Made by a program: the position numbers and the translations under genes. Below the pieces are notes generated by a model that ran no database searches, was not told where the DNA came from, and was given only the letters and a program-made list of their open reading frames with translations. 64,000 bases of DNA, from assembly GCA_029851415.1 (NCBI GenBank), contig CM056742.1, forward strand, positions 110,858,246-110,922,245, in the 5' to 3' direction. Shown here piece by piece: positions 53,761 through 64,000 of the stretch. The stretch is from Eretmocerus hayati. Its lineage: Eukaryota > Arthropoda > Insecta > Hymenoptera > Aphelinidae. How positions within the stretch are numbered: position 1 is the stretch's first letter; the number at the start of each line of letters is the position of its first letter.

Positions 53761-54659
53761 TCACTGTAAGAATCCCGCCATTTAGTGGCTGAGCGAGCTG
53801 AGAACATTCATTTATTCCTTGACGATTCCTCGATCATTTCTCGGGTTTGATGTCAACGTCAACATCGGGGGTGGGACTAACTGAATCTGTTGGAATCTAT
53901 TTTGAGTTTCAAGAGGTCTTATTTGTGCAACTCCAATCTTCTCGTACGAATTGGATTCAAGTGAGAGAGATTCAAATATTGTTGAGTAAAATTCACCTCA
54001 GCAAATCCAGCATGGATTACGACAGGAATTATTCTGTAAAATGTTCGGACTGGCATTCATAACTGCGACATGCATTTCATTCTTCAGAAGATGATTAATC
54101 CTTCATTTTGTTCAAATTTCCTCTCATTCGAATTTGTATACAACGAATTAGAAGTAATAGATCTAAATGTGCGAATAAGATTGTGAGCATCAAGAATGGA
54201 GAATCTTGAAAAAAATCAAGGAACTTTGAAGAAATCAATAATTATGATTTCCAAGATATCTTGTACGTAAGATCACAAATGGAGACTATATGTTTCTTAA
54301 AATCGTACGAGAGAGATTCGCACCGTAAGTTGACTCTGTAACTTGTACAAGTAAGATGATTGGATATTACAGAGTCTTACTCGTCACCTTCCGCTTCCAA
54401 CAGAAGACATAATACCATCATTTGTTGAGAACGAATCTGTTGAGTTCATATCATTTAATCAATTAGTCGACATTGTCCTCACTCTATCTCAACCTCTGGA
54501 TTTCTCTCGAGCTTCTTGTGATATTCCATCAAGATATCCAGGCAGTACATCAAGACTTGACTCATTATCAGTTGAAGCCTCTGAGTGGGGTGATTTTTGA
54601 GTGAATCATGAGGGTTGGCCAGCTCTAACGAAAATCAGCACATCCAAATTAATTGAAAA
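53761..54659. other. Unassigned AT-rich stretch
   Basis: No recognisable gene or repeat. Confidence 0.4.
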
Positions 54660-55075
54660 TAACAAATAAGATAATTTAAAAGATACTCTTAAAGATTCGC
54701 TTTTATGTGAACTGTTGAATATAGTCGCAACTCAGAATGTGGAAATAGTCTCAGACCCGTAATTTGTCTCTGTCTTAGACTTTGGGTAAGACAATTTCAC
54801 GTGCTCCAAAATTCTTATAACTTGGTTTGAAAATGATAAAAGCTTGGGTTGTAGATATGATCCATCAATAGTAGTTTCCAACATCAAACCCACACTTTTA
54901 TCATCTTTAAACCAAGTTATAAAAATTTCGGAGCACGTGAAATTGTCTTAGCCAAAGTCTAAGATAGAGATCAATTACGGGTCTGAGACTATTTTCACAT
55001 TTTGAGTTGCAACTATATTCAACATTTCACATAAAAGCGAATTTTCAAAAGTATTTTTTCAATTATTTCATCTTC
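54660..55075. repeat. 416 bp palindromic MITE-like element
   Basis: The arms (about 54660-54850 and 54886-55075) are reverse complements with a 35 bp spacer (54851-54885). Landmarks are AGTCTCAGACCCGTAATT against AATTACGGGTCTGAGACT and TCTTAGACTTTGGGTAAGAC against its mirror. The outer ~30 bp are more diverged. No target duplication is clear. Confidence 0.8.
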
Positions 55076-58000
55076 ATCATTTTAGTTTATACTTGATCAT
55101 TTACAAAACTAGCACTGAGCAGCGACGCGCGTATGGCAATGGTGATCACGCGGTAAGCGCCTCAAAGAGGTTAGATTAGGTTAGACAAACTGAGCAGCAT
55201 GCAGCAACATATATTCTGATAGCTTGGCATAGAGCTCTTGATCGAATTTTCCGGGGAGCATATACTGAACTATCTAATGACAACTCATTGAATGCCGATG
55301 AATCTCCATTCGTAATTTCCCAATCGAGCAATACAACGACCTTTAGCATGCACGGCCAGACGGATCAAAACGAAATGTGCCGGCTGCTACGATGAGCTGT
55401 GATTGTGATATTATGATGCGTGGCTCTGCTCGCGCGGATAAACACGCATCCCATATTCCCATGAGAAAGAGGGAGGTCCGACGCTGCGCACAAACCTATT
55501 TTGCGTTTACCCAATGTTGAATCGCGCAGAGCTTCGGGACTAACCCAAATGCACGTGATACCACGCCGAAGTATGTCGTTGACACACTCACATGAAGATT
55601 TCGGTGACAAGATTCCGCCCGGCCGCGGCCGAGATCAATGAAAGCGGATAAAACGAAGTAATCAAGTCCTTTGAGAAGCATTTTAAAATGAAAAAGATGA
55701 AGATATTCCTCAACCGGATTATCGCTATGTTACCGAAGCACAATGTATTCCGGGAAAGGCTATTTTCATTCGAAGGCTAATCAAAGAATCGTCTTTTTGT
55801 AATCGTAACTCTCCCGGGCGATGGGATTTTTCCAGCATCCTAGCAGTAAATCATCAGAGGATAACTTACCAGATATTGAATCCATCGTTCTAACATGTTC
55901 AAGATTCTCCAACACACAAACTATCGCAGAATCAAATTTCGATGAATCATAGAAGATAAAGCCTTAGATTTTGGAAGAAGTGTTACTGAACCAATAATAT
56001 TTTATGAAGTTTAGAAGATCATTGATAGGAGTCTGAGAATGATGAGTGAGTGTGTTACGAGCATAGAATTCGAAATTTCTCTCTACCTGAAGTCACAGAA
56101 TCTCTGTGTTAAAGTTATTCCGAAAGCCGTCAAATTATTTCTTCTTGTTTAGTAGTCTTCTTACTGTCTGTAGCGTATGGTGCATTATTTGCTGTGATGA
56201 TCCAGTGAGGATCACGAACGATGATTACACGAGATGTTGAACATGATTGGTGCCGAGAGCTCCTCTCGACGGTTTATCTTGAGATTTATCCCGCCGGGCG
56301 CTATATAGCTCGCCGAGAACACCAATCTGTCATGATAAGAGCACCTCGTGAGGAAATTGACGCGAATCGATGGAAATTATCATGATTCTGTCAGATTCAA
56401 CATATCAATGAATTAATAATCCAAGAGCATTCGAATTTTTGACATTGATTGATATCGTAGCAGAAGAGGCTTTGAAAAAATTTTCAAGCCTCGAGAAGTT
56501 GATAACTATTATTACTTGTTGCTACTGATAGGTGCTGCAACCTCGTATTGGCTCTTTGTTGCTTCTGGCGATGCTGAGCCGAATCGTGTAGTTGTCTCTG
56601 TATGAGTTTTGTAGAACCAATTTCTCTTGAATACTGTGCATTGCTGCGTGATACTCACATAAAGCCCTTGGACACTCGAAAGATCTCTGTTTCAAAGCAA
56701 TATAACCAAGATGGGCGGAAGACATAGAGTAGCACACGCCAAGCTCAGAGGCATCGATACCTGAACTTCACAAAAGCTCGTCATGCACATAAAAAAACTA
56801 GGTCCTTATCCACGAGGTCACAGATTCCTCGATCCACTAATCACTATCTACACATTACTTGATTCCAGCGGTACACACAACAAGACCGGTAAGCTCGATA
56901 GTTCCGCGCTTCGTATAAGCACAATAAACGAGCAAACGATACAAACTTTCCCACTATCCTTCGTGATATCACAACATGATGTTATGAATGATCGGGTGTG
57001 TCACGTCACATGGATACACTTACACGAATGCATGTTGGAAATTCATCTTAAACAATTGACAAAGAGTTCCTGGTGTAATCTCAACAGTGGCTTTTTTAAT
57101 TTAGTAATATGAGAGCGCAGGACATGTAAAATCATCGCTAATCATCAAGCAATATTATAATGGAGGATTGAAAAAACTTTTTACTGGGCTAAATTTTTTT
57201 TTTCATCAGTGAAATGCTAACGAAGTAGTCCGGTAAGGTTAGGGTCGACGAATTCAAAATATAGTTACACGGTCGCTCAATTTTTCTCATACTTGCCTAG
57301 GCACGCGACCGCGCGCCTCGATACTTGCATTCATTCGCTTTCGTTTGATATGACCAAATTTGTGAAACGAAACGGCGCAACGAAATATGGAAAGTCTCCA
57401 AAGGTGTATTTAGACAACATAATACCCGTTCAAGATTCTCTCAAGAATAAGCCGTAGATCAAGTGATGGTTGAGCAAAGTACTACCTCTCACATTTCATG
57501 GTTGAGAGAAGAACAAATACGAGGTCCGTGAGGCAAACGCCTTTGGCACAGACACATGAGTATGAATCATTCGCTCATCCGAGTCAACCCGCGCCGCTCT
57601 TTGGAGCAACCACATTAATGCGTATGCTCGTTATTTCTCCCGAGTCAAAGTATGTCTATTTCTACGCCCATCAGAATTCTCTCAATTATTTCATTCCTGT
57701 CCTTTGATTTCTCAAGCCCAAAAACTTCGTAAGAGATCGGATCTGATTTTGGATCGGATTCGCACGAGGGAAAGACTCACATTCAGCATATTTCTTCTAT
57801 TTATTCTCTTCTCGTGAATTTGAGACAACGGAATCAGCTGAGATATGCTCCATTCTACTTGAAACAGTAGAAATATGCTGGGTATCCGATTGTCCCCTCT
57901 AAATTCTTGTTGTCTGCGTGGTAGAGCTAGTGTATTAAGGAGTATGAGGTGGCCACCACCAGGATAGATTGAGTTTGCTGTGACGTTGAATCCAATGAAA

Positions 58001-58439
58001 TCATGCCTCCAACTCCACTGTGCTCTCTTATCTCATTCAATTTGTATTTGCATTTTTCCAACGCTTTCTAGTTTGCACCGACCTACAATCATCGACTGTT
58101 GTTCAAAGATCTCTAGTGAACTTGGATTCTCAATTTCTATGCTTTATCTCCATGAGCGGACTGGAACTCTTGATCATTTGCAAGAACTATAAATGAAATG
58201 TGTTCCTCAAACTTCCTCCACACTCTACTCCTAGTTTGTATGCTCTGGTATAGGGAATGAGAAATTACAAAGAGATGCGTGGGTTCTAATCACACCTAAA
58301 ACGTTAAGATAATGCTCGTTGAATTAGTTGATTGAATAATGTATTAGCTTCAAACCACGATGGAATTCCGAATTCGCGTGTTTCAGTTACTCTATAATTG
58401 GAAAGAAAAATTATGCGTTTTCTATATTCTCAATAGTCC
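55076..58439. other. Unassigned stretch
   Basis: I recognise no gene. Short ORFs (55365-55610 minus, 56783-57112 plus, 57498-57707 plus) lack family motifs. A 15-base TTAGATTAGGTTAGA at 55171-55185 resembles insect TTAGG telomere repeats but is too short to interpret. Confidence 0.35.
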
Positions 58440-58499
58440 TATGATTGTTATAACGTAGTTTTACACCACTTGGGTCATTCTTTTAAATGCGTGGGCCTT

Positions 58500-59530
58500 A
58501 TAAGGCTATAGCCATGTACAAATTCTGCTACTCAACTGGGCTCTGATCATCTGGATGAGCATTTTCCGTATTCGAAAAATCAACAAGTTTCTCCTGATGC
58601 TACTCATGAGGTACTAGTGAACTACCTCTCACGGCATTCTCCGTAAAATGATCATAATCTTCATTGTGTTTCGAAAAATTCGCCCCATTGCTATTTAGCG
58701 GGTTTCGGACATCTCTCTCTCTATTATTGTGATTTGGGCCCTAATTGTTACTCTGATGTATGTAGTTTTCTGGACATTTTGGGTGGCCCAATTGTTATGT
58801 GAGTTATTATGGGCATTCTGTGGTGGTCCTAGCACATGATTCCCGCTATTACCCCCGTAATAATTTTGATCGGGACCCTCATAGCCGTAGATATAATTTT
58901 CATGTCGATTTGTGCCATGATTCCGATCAAAGTTTGAGTTATTACCATGAGAGTTGGAATTCCTATTGCTATGATTGCTCATACGGCCTTCAGAATGACG
59001 GTCGATGTAGTTACGTGGTGTGTCGTATCTCGAGTTGTCTCGCTTGGCATTGTATCTTTCTCCCGACCTATCAGGGGGAAAGTCGTATTGCATTGGAATT
59101 TTTTGCCTTTTTCGTGCCATCTCTATTTGACGTTTGGAAATGAAGCTCAGTTGTGATGTATTTTCTAAAGAACGGCATTCATTCAAATCGTGTCCACTTA
59201 TAAAACAATAATTACAAAATTTTTAATTCCGGATCCTCTCAAAGCAGTCTTCTTCAAAATGTCCTCCCCCGAGACGATAATTACATTCGACCCCTACCCG
59301 AGATAATCTACTGGCCGAGGTTGACGCCACTTTGTTGACGTACGCACCCGTATGATTGTCGTGTCGACTCGTGCTTCGGTCTCGACGCCGCGCTCGGTCT
59401 TCGAATAATTTGCCTGAGTCTATTGCCCCTATCAATGATTGGCAGTTATTCAAATCGTGGCCGTTTTTCCTAAAATATCTGCAAAATCCGGAATTCCAGT
59501 TTTCTGGGCATTCCCGTTCCAAATGTCCTC
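58500..59530 (-). pseudogene. Gag nucleocapsid with zinc knuckles and Asn-rich tail
   Basis: Three Cys/His clusters occur in sequence: CRYFRKNGHDLNNC (about 59440-59480), CNYRLGGGHFEEDC (about 59240-59290) and a third around 59195-59215 ending HDLNECRSL. They bind nucleic acid in retroviral Gags. Downstream residues are very rich in Asn, His, Gly and Tyr (NHSNRNSNSHGNNSNFDRNH), and the frame goes on in pieces to about 58500. Stops at 59223 and 58695 and frame changes break it. The reading is clear but not functional. Confidence 0.7.
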
Positions 59531-60544
59531 CAACGTGACAATATCCACCTTTGTCTTGTACTATGGCTCGATTGACCGTTACCGATTCGGTGGTGAGTGT
59601 GTATTTTTGGTACTCTCTTTCATTTTCTGTTCAACCAGTGTGTCTGCGAGCGCTATCATTTTATCACCATTGATTTCAGAGCCATTTATGTTAGAGAATA
59701 CAGAGCGGGCGCTCGTTCTCATCTCGAAATTCATCGATTCTGGAATGGTTTTGCGTAGAATCTTAGGGTTTGTTGATCTAACCTGGTGTTCTAATGCTCC
59801 TGAGAGACCAAAAATGAATTGTTGTGACGCTCCATTATCCGCGTTGTTTTTATAAGTTTCTCGCTCCCAATCTTGAAGGTTTCGATCCGAGTTGTTCACA
59901 TTGAGCGAACGGTTGTGAAGCGTTTGGACACGCAGCCCATAGTCTCTTGCACTTCCATGCTCTCTCTATTGTACTAATTTCAAATCTGCCAGAACTCTAT
60001 CCGCTCCGCCAACTCCACTATGTTGGGTAGTCATATCCGATAGCAATTTTTCAATCGATGTATATTGCGTTAAACGTGCAGTGTAACCTTCGGCAGCTCT
60101 GCCTTGGAGTTTATGAGCCAAAGTTGCCATTATCCACAGCTCCGCGTCTGGACGGTTCTATTCTACAATGTATCTCACGGATTGACAGAAAAATGCTAAT
60201 ATGTCGGGATTCCCATCGTATGGCATGATATTATTGAGAGCTTGATTGAGGGTGAATTTCGATGTACGACGTCTATCAACGAGAGCTTGATTTTCCGGGT
60301 CTCTTGTAGTTGAGCGTCTGACCTTCGTGCTTCTATTTGACTCACGGACACTTTCTCTTGACGATCTTTTATTAACGTTCCTTCGAGAACAGTCTAATGG
60401 ACGAGTGCTCCGGTAGGTTTCCTCGGGATGGTTTGAATTGATTCTTCGATTTGTACCATTCTTTGCGTAGTTCTCGTCACTGCCACGTCTACTGTAACGT
60501 CCGGGGCTGTCGTCATCCAAAGCATCTGGGTCAGTAGAGGACAA
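59531..60544 (-). pseudogene. Gag capsid domain
   Basis: The frame has TLNQALNNIMPYDGNPDILA then FFCQSVRYIVE, a stop, then DAELWIMATLAHKLQGRAAE and EKLLSDMTTQHSGVGGADRV, a further stop, then FIFGLSGALEHQVRSTNPKI and ALADTLVEQKMK. This is the usual layout of a Gypsy/errantivirus-type capsid (YDG-x-P, then a late helix before the nucleocapsid). The N-terminal side is Arg/Ser-rich (RRNVNKRSSRESVRESNRST). Two TAG stops near 60160 and 59970 disable it. Confidence 0.7.
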
Positions 60545-60799
60545 GGAGTCGTCCTCGTTATTTTATTTTATTCAAATAACGGTCAAGTCTTTATCGTCTC
60601 AAACGACTTGGTTTTTCGGAATCTAGCTCATTATTACATGGGTCTTTAAGATTCTCTTGATTAGCGCGTCGCGTATGTCTGCGAGATCGACGATCGGATC
60701 GATATCCGTTCGGCGAGTATTCGCGTGCATTGCGTGGCTTCTCATTGTCAACTCGATAACTTGGCTGGTCACAGTTCTTCATCATCTTAGTAAGAGAGT

Positions 60800-61020
60800 T
60801 CATTTTATTGTCGTTCAACTCAGTGTCGAGATTGTTAGGTATCTGACGATCTGAGTGACTAGCGAATCCAGCGTCCATACTAATGAGTCGGGGGCTTTTC
60901 AGATTCTATTCTCTCTTTTGATTATTGAACCAATATTCGTTCAGCTCGTTGTCAGGTCATTTGCAGGTCTGACGAACCGAGTCGCTAGTGAGTACTGCAT
61001 CCTTGCTATTCAGTCGGTGG
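60800..61020. repeat. Direct repeat in the gag N-terminus
   Basis: CAACTCAGTGTCGAGATTGT ... GATCTGAGTGACTAGCGA (about 60815-60870) is repeated in diverged form as CAGCTCGTTGTCAGGTCATT ... GAACCGAGTCGCTAGTGA (about 60940-60995), a period of ~125 bp. On the minus strand the encoded peptides are alike (SHSDRQ...NLDTELND and SDSVRQ...PDNELNE), so the duplication arose in coding sequence. Confidence 0.6.
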
Positions 61021-61088
61021 CAGGAACTGTGGTTCTGTGAAGAACGTCCTACTCGGAAGTTTTTACTCGTAGGGTGCGAATTTCACTA

Positions 61089-61271
61089 CAGTAGGTTCCG
61101 CTTAATGTGATCACATCAGGCTGAAAAAATTTAATTCCAATAAGCGAGCGATTTTTATGTCCGGAAACGGAAGTATTACATTGTTCAGTATAGAAGCGAA
61201 TCGGGACCAGCGATTTTGATGACATTGAACGATTGATTCTATTATCCGTGATCACATTAAGCAGAAAGTAC
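61089..61271. mobile_element. 183 bp pogo/Tc1-like MITE in gag
   Basis: CAGTA at the left and TACTG at the right, each flanked by TA (61087-61088 and 61272-61273), with inner inverted repeats GCTTAATGTGATCAC and its complement. CAGT ends and a TA target are usual for pogo/Tigger-type elements of the Tc1/mariner superfamily. It has no ORF. It interrupts the N-terminal gag frame. Confidence 0.8.
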
Positions 61272-61895
61272 TGTATTGACATTAATGAAAGGCCATGGAT
61301 CTGTCTCAGCCATTACATATTCGTTCTCCGGAGTTGAGTGATCGATCCAGTTGTCAGTGAATTGTTCACTCATTCGAGTATCTCGACTCGGTGACCCAGA
61401 TGGTTCGTCTAAACTGCACGATTCCGCTTTGACGCACGAGTCTTCGAAATTCGCGTAATTTTCATTGAAGAATCCTTCCTCTTTTCTGGGAAATTTCAGT
61501 CGCGCCCCGGTTGCTATCTGCGAATTTTCTAGATGATCTCTCAGACTTTCCATTAGAATCATTCCATCCTCCGAGAAATATTCTGGTTCGGTTGCGAGAA
61601 CTCGGCTCAGGTCACGGATCGCGACTTCCGCGTGTATTCCTCCTGGCTGCTTTAATCCTATGTCGACTGCCATAAGCGCAAAATGAGTATCGCGAGCTCT
61701 CAAATCGCCTTCCTGCATTCACCCTAGGTATTACAGTTTTAGTTGGTCGACATTCTGAATCTCGATATTATTTTGAGCTGTTTCTCCCCCTACAACTCCT
61801 TGCGGTTCTTCAAGGATTTGATTCTTAGGTTCTAAGTTAATGTCCATAGTATTGAAAGTTTGGTTTGAGGCTTTACGACCTCTTGCCATGATCTT
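61272..61895 (-). pseudogene. Gag N-terminal ORF region
   Basis: The minus strand opens near 61890 with MARGRKASNQTFNTMDINLE, reaches a stop at 61731, and continues in the ORF 61718-61257 (THFALMAVDIGLKQPGGIHA, then DLSRVLATEPEYFSEDGMIL). It ends in the MITE at 61271. The acidic, helix-rich sequence is compatible with a Gag matrix-like region, but no family is recognised for this part. Its assignment to the same gag is by position. Confidence 0.45.
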
Positions 61896-62147
61896 GGTGT
61901 ACGGTGAAATCCTATACAAGCGCAAGGCTGATAAATTTAGTTTCACGATGCCAAGTATACAGAGTTGCGTGAAATGTGAAAGATTATTGCACAATTCCAA
62001 TGGGTCAATTTCAGCAGGGTGTGTTCCGTGAATCGGTGGTCTATTCGGATATTTCAAATACGAATAAGGGCACGAAAAATTAGCGGCATACTGCTGGTGC
62101 AGCCAAATTACGGTATTAGCGCGAGCAGCGCGGCGCGCGCAGCTCAT
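61896..62147. other. Junction between pol and gag fragments
   Basis: No LTR or primer-binding site is identified between the RNase H linker and the gag start. This is where a 5' LTR would be expected if gag belongs to an independent copy. Confidence 0.35.
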
Positions 62148-64000
62148 CTAGCACGAGGTTGTAGAGTCAGCCATGGATTCGGAAACCTCGCTGAGAGTAT
62201 GAGAGTATCCTGTAACTTTTTGATTCTGCATCTCCGAATTTCGATTCACGGATACTGCCGGTGCTTTAACAATTGAAATTTCTATCGTTTCTAATGGGGG
62301 ATCCGACAAGATTTCCACGACACGATAGGTTCTTTCGTAATCTGATCTTTTATTGTTGTACTCAGCCTGTGGTGTTCCTCGCGTACCCTGATTGGCTACA
62401 TCACTGTCTGTGTGTACGCTCATCAGATCGGTTTCAGGCTAAGCCGGTTGAAGCGTTACGAGCGGCTTCTGCCATGGCAGAATCTCCGATAGGCTAAGCA
62501 GAGGGTGTAAATTCTTGATGCCCCGGGATTCTCCCATTTTCATGTACACTCTCCGAGGCCTTTTTCGTTTTTCCGTTTTCCGACTAGCCCCTACATCTGA
62601 TGTTGGTTCGATTATTTGCTCGGATAATCGCTTTTTGTTTAGCATATTGTCTGTATCGGATTCGTCGTGGTCAGAAATTTTTGATCGTTCGGCTCCTGCC
62701 AATTTCATCGCTCGCGTTTTCAAAACGCGTTCTCGAGGCTTATCTTTGTAACAGGTTGGATCTTCGGCCTCTTGCTTGTCAGCTAACGCGTAGAGTCCTC
62801 TGCATAGGAGTTCCGGGTCTACTTTGCCTTCTCTCATAACAGGATTTCGGGATAACGCATCAGCTGCACCGTTTTCTTTACCTCTCCGGAAAATTATCCC
62901 CAAATTATACCCACGCAACTGCGCTTCCAACCGTCCAAACCTCATATCTATATTTGCCGATTCATGTGCATGACGTAGCGGTTCGTGAACGGTGACTACT
63001 GTGGATTCACGACCATACAAGTACGGGCGGAAGTTTTTTTTGCGAGAACAATTGCATATAATTCTTTGTCGAACGTGAGCCACTACAGCTGAGAGCTTTC
63101 AAGGGTTTTCGATGCATGAGCTACCGGCCTACCATTGTTTAATTCACCGAGACTCAGAATAGCTCCCACGCTATGATCACTCGCGTCACAGCTCACGATC
63201 GACTACGCTTTCTCTGAAGAATCTGGCGCGGCCAAAAATGAGTCACTGCACGATACGTCACTCAGCTCTTCAGAAGCGTGTTGTTCTTCGACGATCCACC
63301 TGAAAGGTTCATCTTTTCTCGTAAGTCTTGTGAGAGGGTACGCAATTTTCACGTAATTTTTTATGAAACGCCTATAATATCCCGTTATATCCAGGAATTG
63401 CGTCACCTTAAGGACGTTTTTGGCGGAGCCGAATATTCGCGAACTGCTTAAAGCTTTTCGGGATTAGGTTTGATTTGCCCTTTATCAACGGCATGCCCTC
63501 AGACCTTCACTTCGCGTCGTAAAAACTGACACTTTTTAGGAGAATTTGTCAAGTTTGCTTCCGTGTTTCTTTGCATGAATTGTTTGGATTCTTCTTCGTG
63601 AACCCCCGAATTTCCCGCCTAGATATGAATATCGTCGCAATAAATCGCAATTTGGTCCGGTGTAAGGCCAATAAACGCCATAAACGTAGCCTCATTGAAG
63701 GTGTCTCCAGCACCTTGCATCCCTTGAGCTATTCGATGGAATTCCCAATGGCCGTTAGGGGCGGAAAACTCCTGAATTTCCTCGAATCCGGGTGCATCTT
63801 TTACCTCAAAGTCTTTGTCTGGTGACTTTCGGACCATAAAACAATTTGATCTCCAAGGAGATCTGGATGGCCCGATCACTCCCAAGTCGCGCAGTTTTTC
63901 AATTTCTCCGATCATTATGGTTCTCATGGTCGGAGGTGATCGATATCTTTTACACTTCATCAGCTTTCCCGACTTCGATTTTATTCCATGTTGGATCGAA
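62148..64000 (-). pseudogene. Gypsy-type reverse transcriptase and RNase H, truncated at window edge
   Basis: Read on the minus strand from the right edge: EIEKLRDLGVIGPSRSPWRS (RT entry), GHWEFHRIAQGMQGAGDTFN, then IAIYCDDIHI with the catalytic YCDD (about 63620-63640), KKCQFLRREVKV and FLDITGYYRRFIKNY. RNase H follows (CDASDHSVGAILSLGE near 63180, then a stop, and HESANIDMRFGRLEAQLRGY, ENGAADALSRNP to about 62840) and an acidic/basic linker to 62148. Integrase is absent. Frame changes near 63610 and 63200 and several stops make it a pseudogene. The 5' part lies beyond the window. Confidence 0.85.

Larger units (their letters stand above)
58440..61895 (-). mobile_element. LTR-retrotransposon gag region, decayed
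   Basis: The minus strand carries a coherent but broken Gag: an N-terminal ORF (61895-61272), an Arg/Ser/Asp-rich region, a capsid domain, three CCHC-like knuckles and an Asn-rich tail. Several stops and frame changes split it. No pol follows on the 3' side (lower coordinates), and no LTR was identified. It may be the 5' half of an element whose pol was lost, or part of a tandem with the pol fragment at 62148-64000. Confidence 0.7.

Noticed and set aside
55171..55185. Interstitial TTAGG telomere repeat
   Set aside because: Only three imperfect units; could occur by chance, though it fits an insect genome.
1..64000. CRISPR array, bacterial operon or riboswitch
   Set aside because: No regularly spaced short direct repeats with unique spacers and no prokaryotic gene organisation; the sequence is eukaryotic.

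Overview
This window is eukaryotic nuclear DNA, almost certainly from an arthropod and probably an insect. It contains BEL/Pao and Gypsy LTR retrotransposons, a non-LTR retrotransposon, DNA-transposon debris, TA-flanked MITEs, tRNA-derived SINE-like repeats, a satellite array and a relic of a protein-primed family B DNA polymerase. I recognise no conserved host gene, no bacterial operon, no functional tRNA or rRNA and no CRISPR array. Nearly every coding stretch is a decayed mobile-element or virus-like gene.

Layout, left to right. 0.8-7.2 kb: a BEL/Pao element (gag, protease, RT, RNase H, integrase) with several stops and frameshifts. It is split by a ~940 bp inverted-repeat element whose arms carry hammerhead-ribozyme-like motifs. 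9.8-13.5 kb: a tRNA-headed repeat, then a 3.4 kb DNA transposon with ~640 bp terminal inverted repeats (TIRs), a transposase-like fragment and a 77-bp minisatellite. 15.7-17.2 kb: a large inverted pair of tRNA-headed repeats. 17.4-18.0 kb: another SINE-like unit. 21.4-24.7 kb: a satellite with three-monomer higher-order structure, split by an LTR-like insertion. 24.7-26.1 kb: a second copy of the transposon family seen at 10 kb. 26.6-32.6 kb: a Gypsy element with 5' LTR, primer-binding site, a striking array of leader hairpins, gag, a protease split by an 874 bp MITE, RT with altered catalytic residues, RNase H and integrase.

32.9-39.8 kb: a small MITE, a 1.47 kb near-perfect inverted repeat, another degenerate inverted-repeat element, and an LTR/primer-binding-site relic (minus strand) beside a second array of constant-loop hairpins. 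40.5-49.4 kb: a virus-like block. It has two overlapping minus-strand ORFs, a divergent decayed Polinton/adintovirus-type DNA polymerase B, and a decayed unrecognised minus-strand gene at 47.9-49.4 kb, with unknown repeat sequence and a 5'-truncated LINE between them. 52.6-55.1 kb: two more palindromic elements. 58.4-64 kb, minus strand: a decayed retroviral-type gag with CCHC knuckles and a pogo-like MITE inside it, then an RT-RNase H fragment running off the right edge.

The elements work as separate selfish units. Nested insertions (foldback in BEL, MITE in Gypsy, LTR in satellite, MITE in gag) give a relative chronology. The most unusual signals are the two arrays of covarying stem-loops with constant pentanucleotide loops next to primer-binding sites, the virus-like block, and the trimeric satellite.
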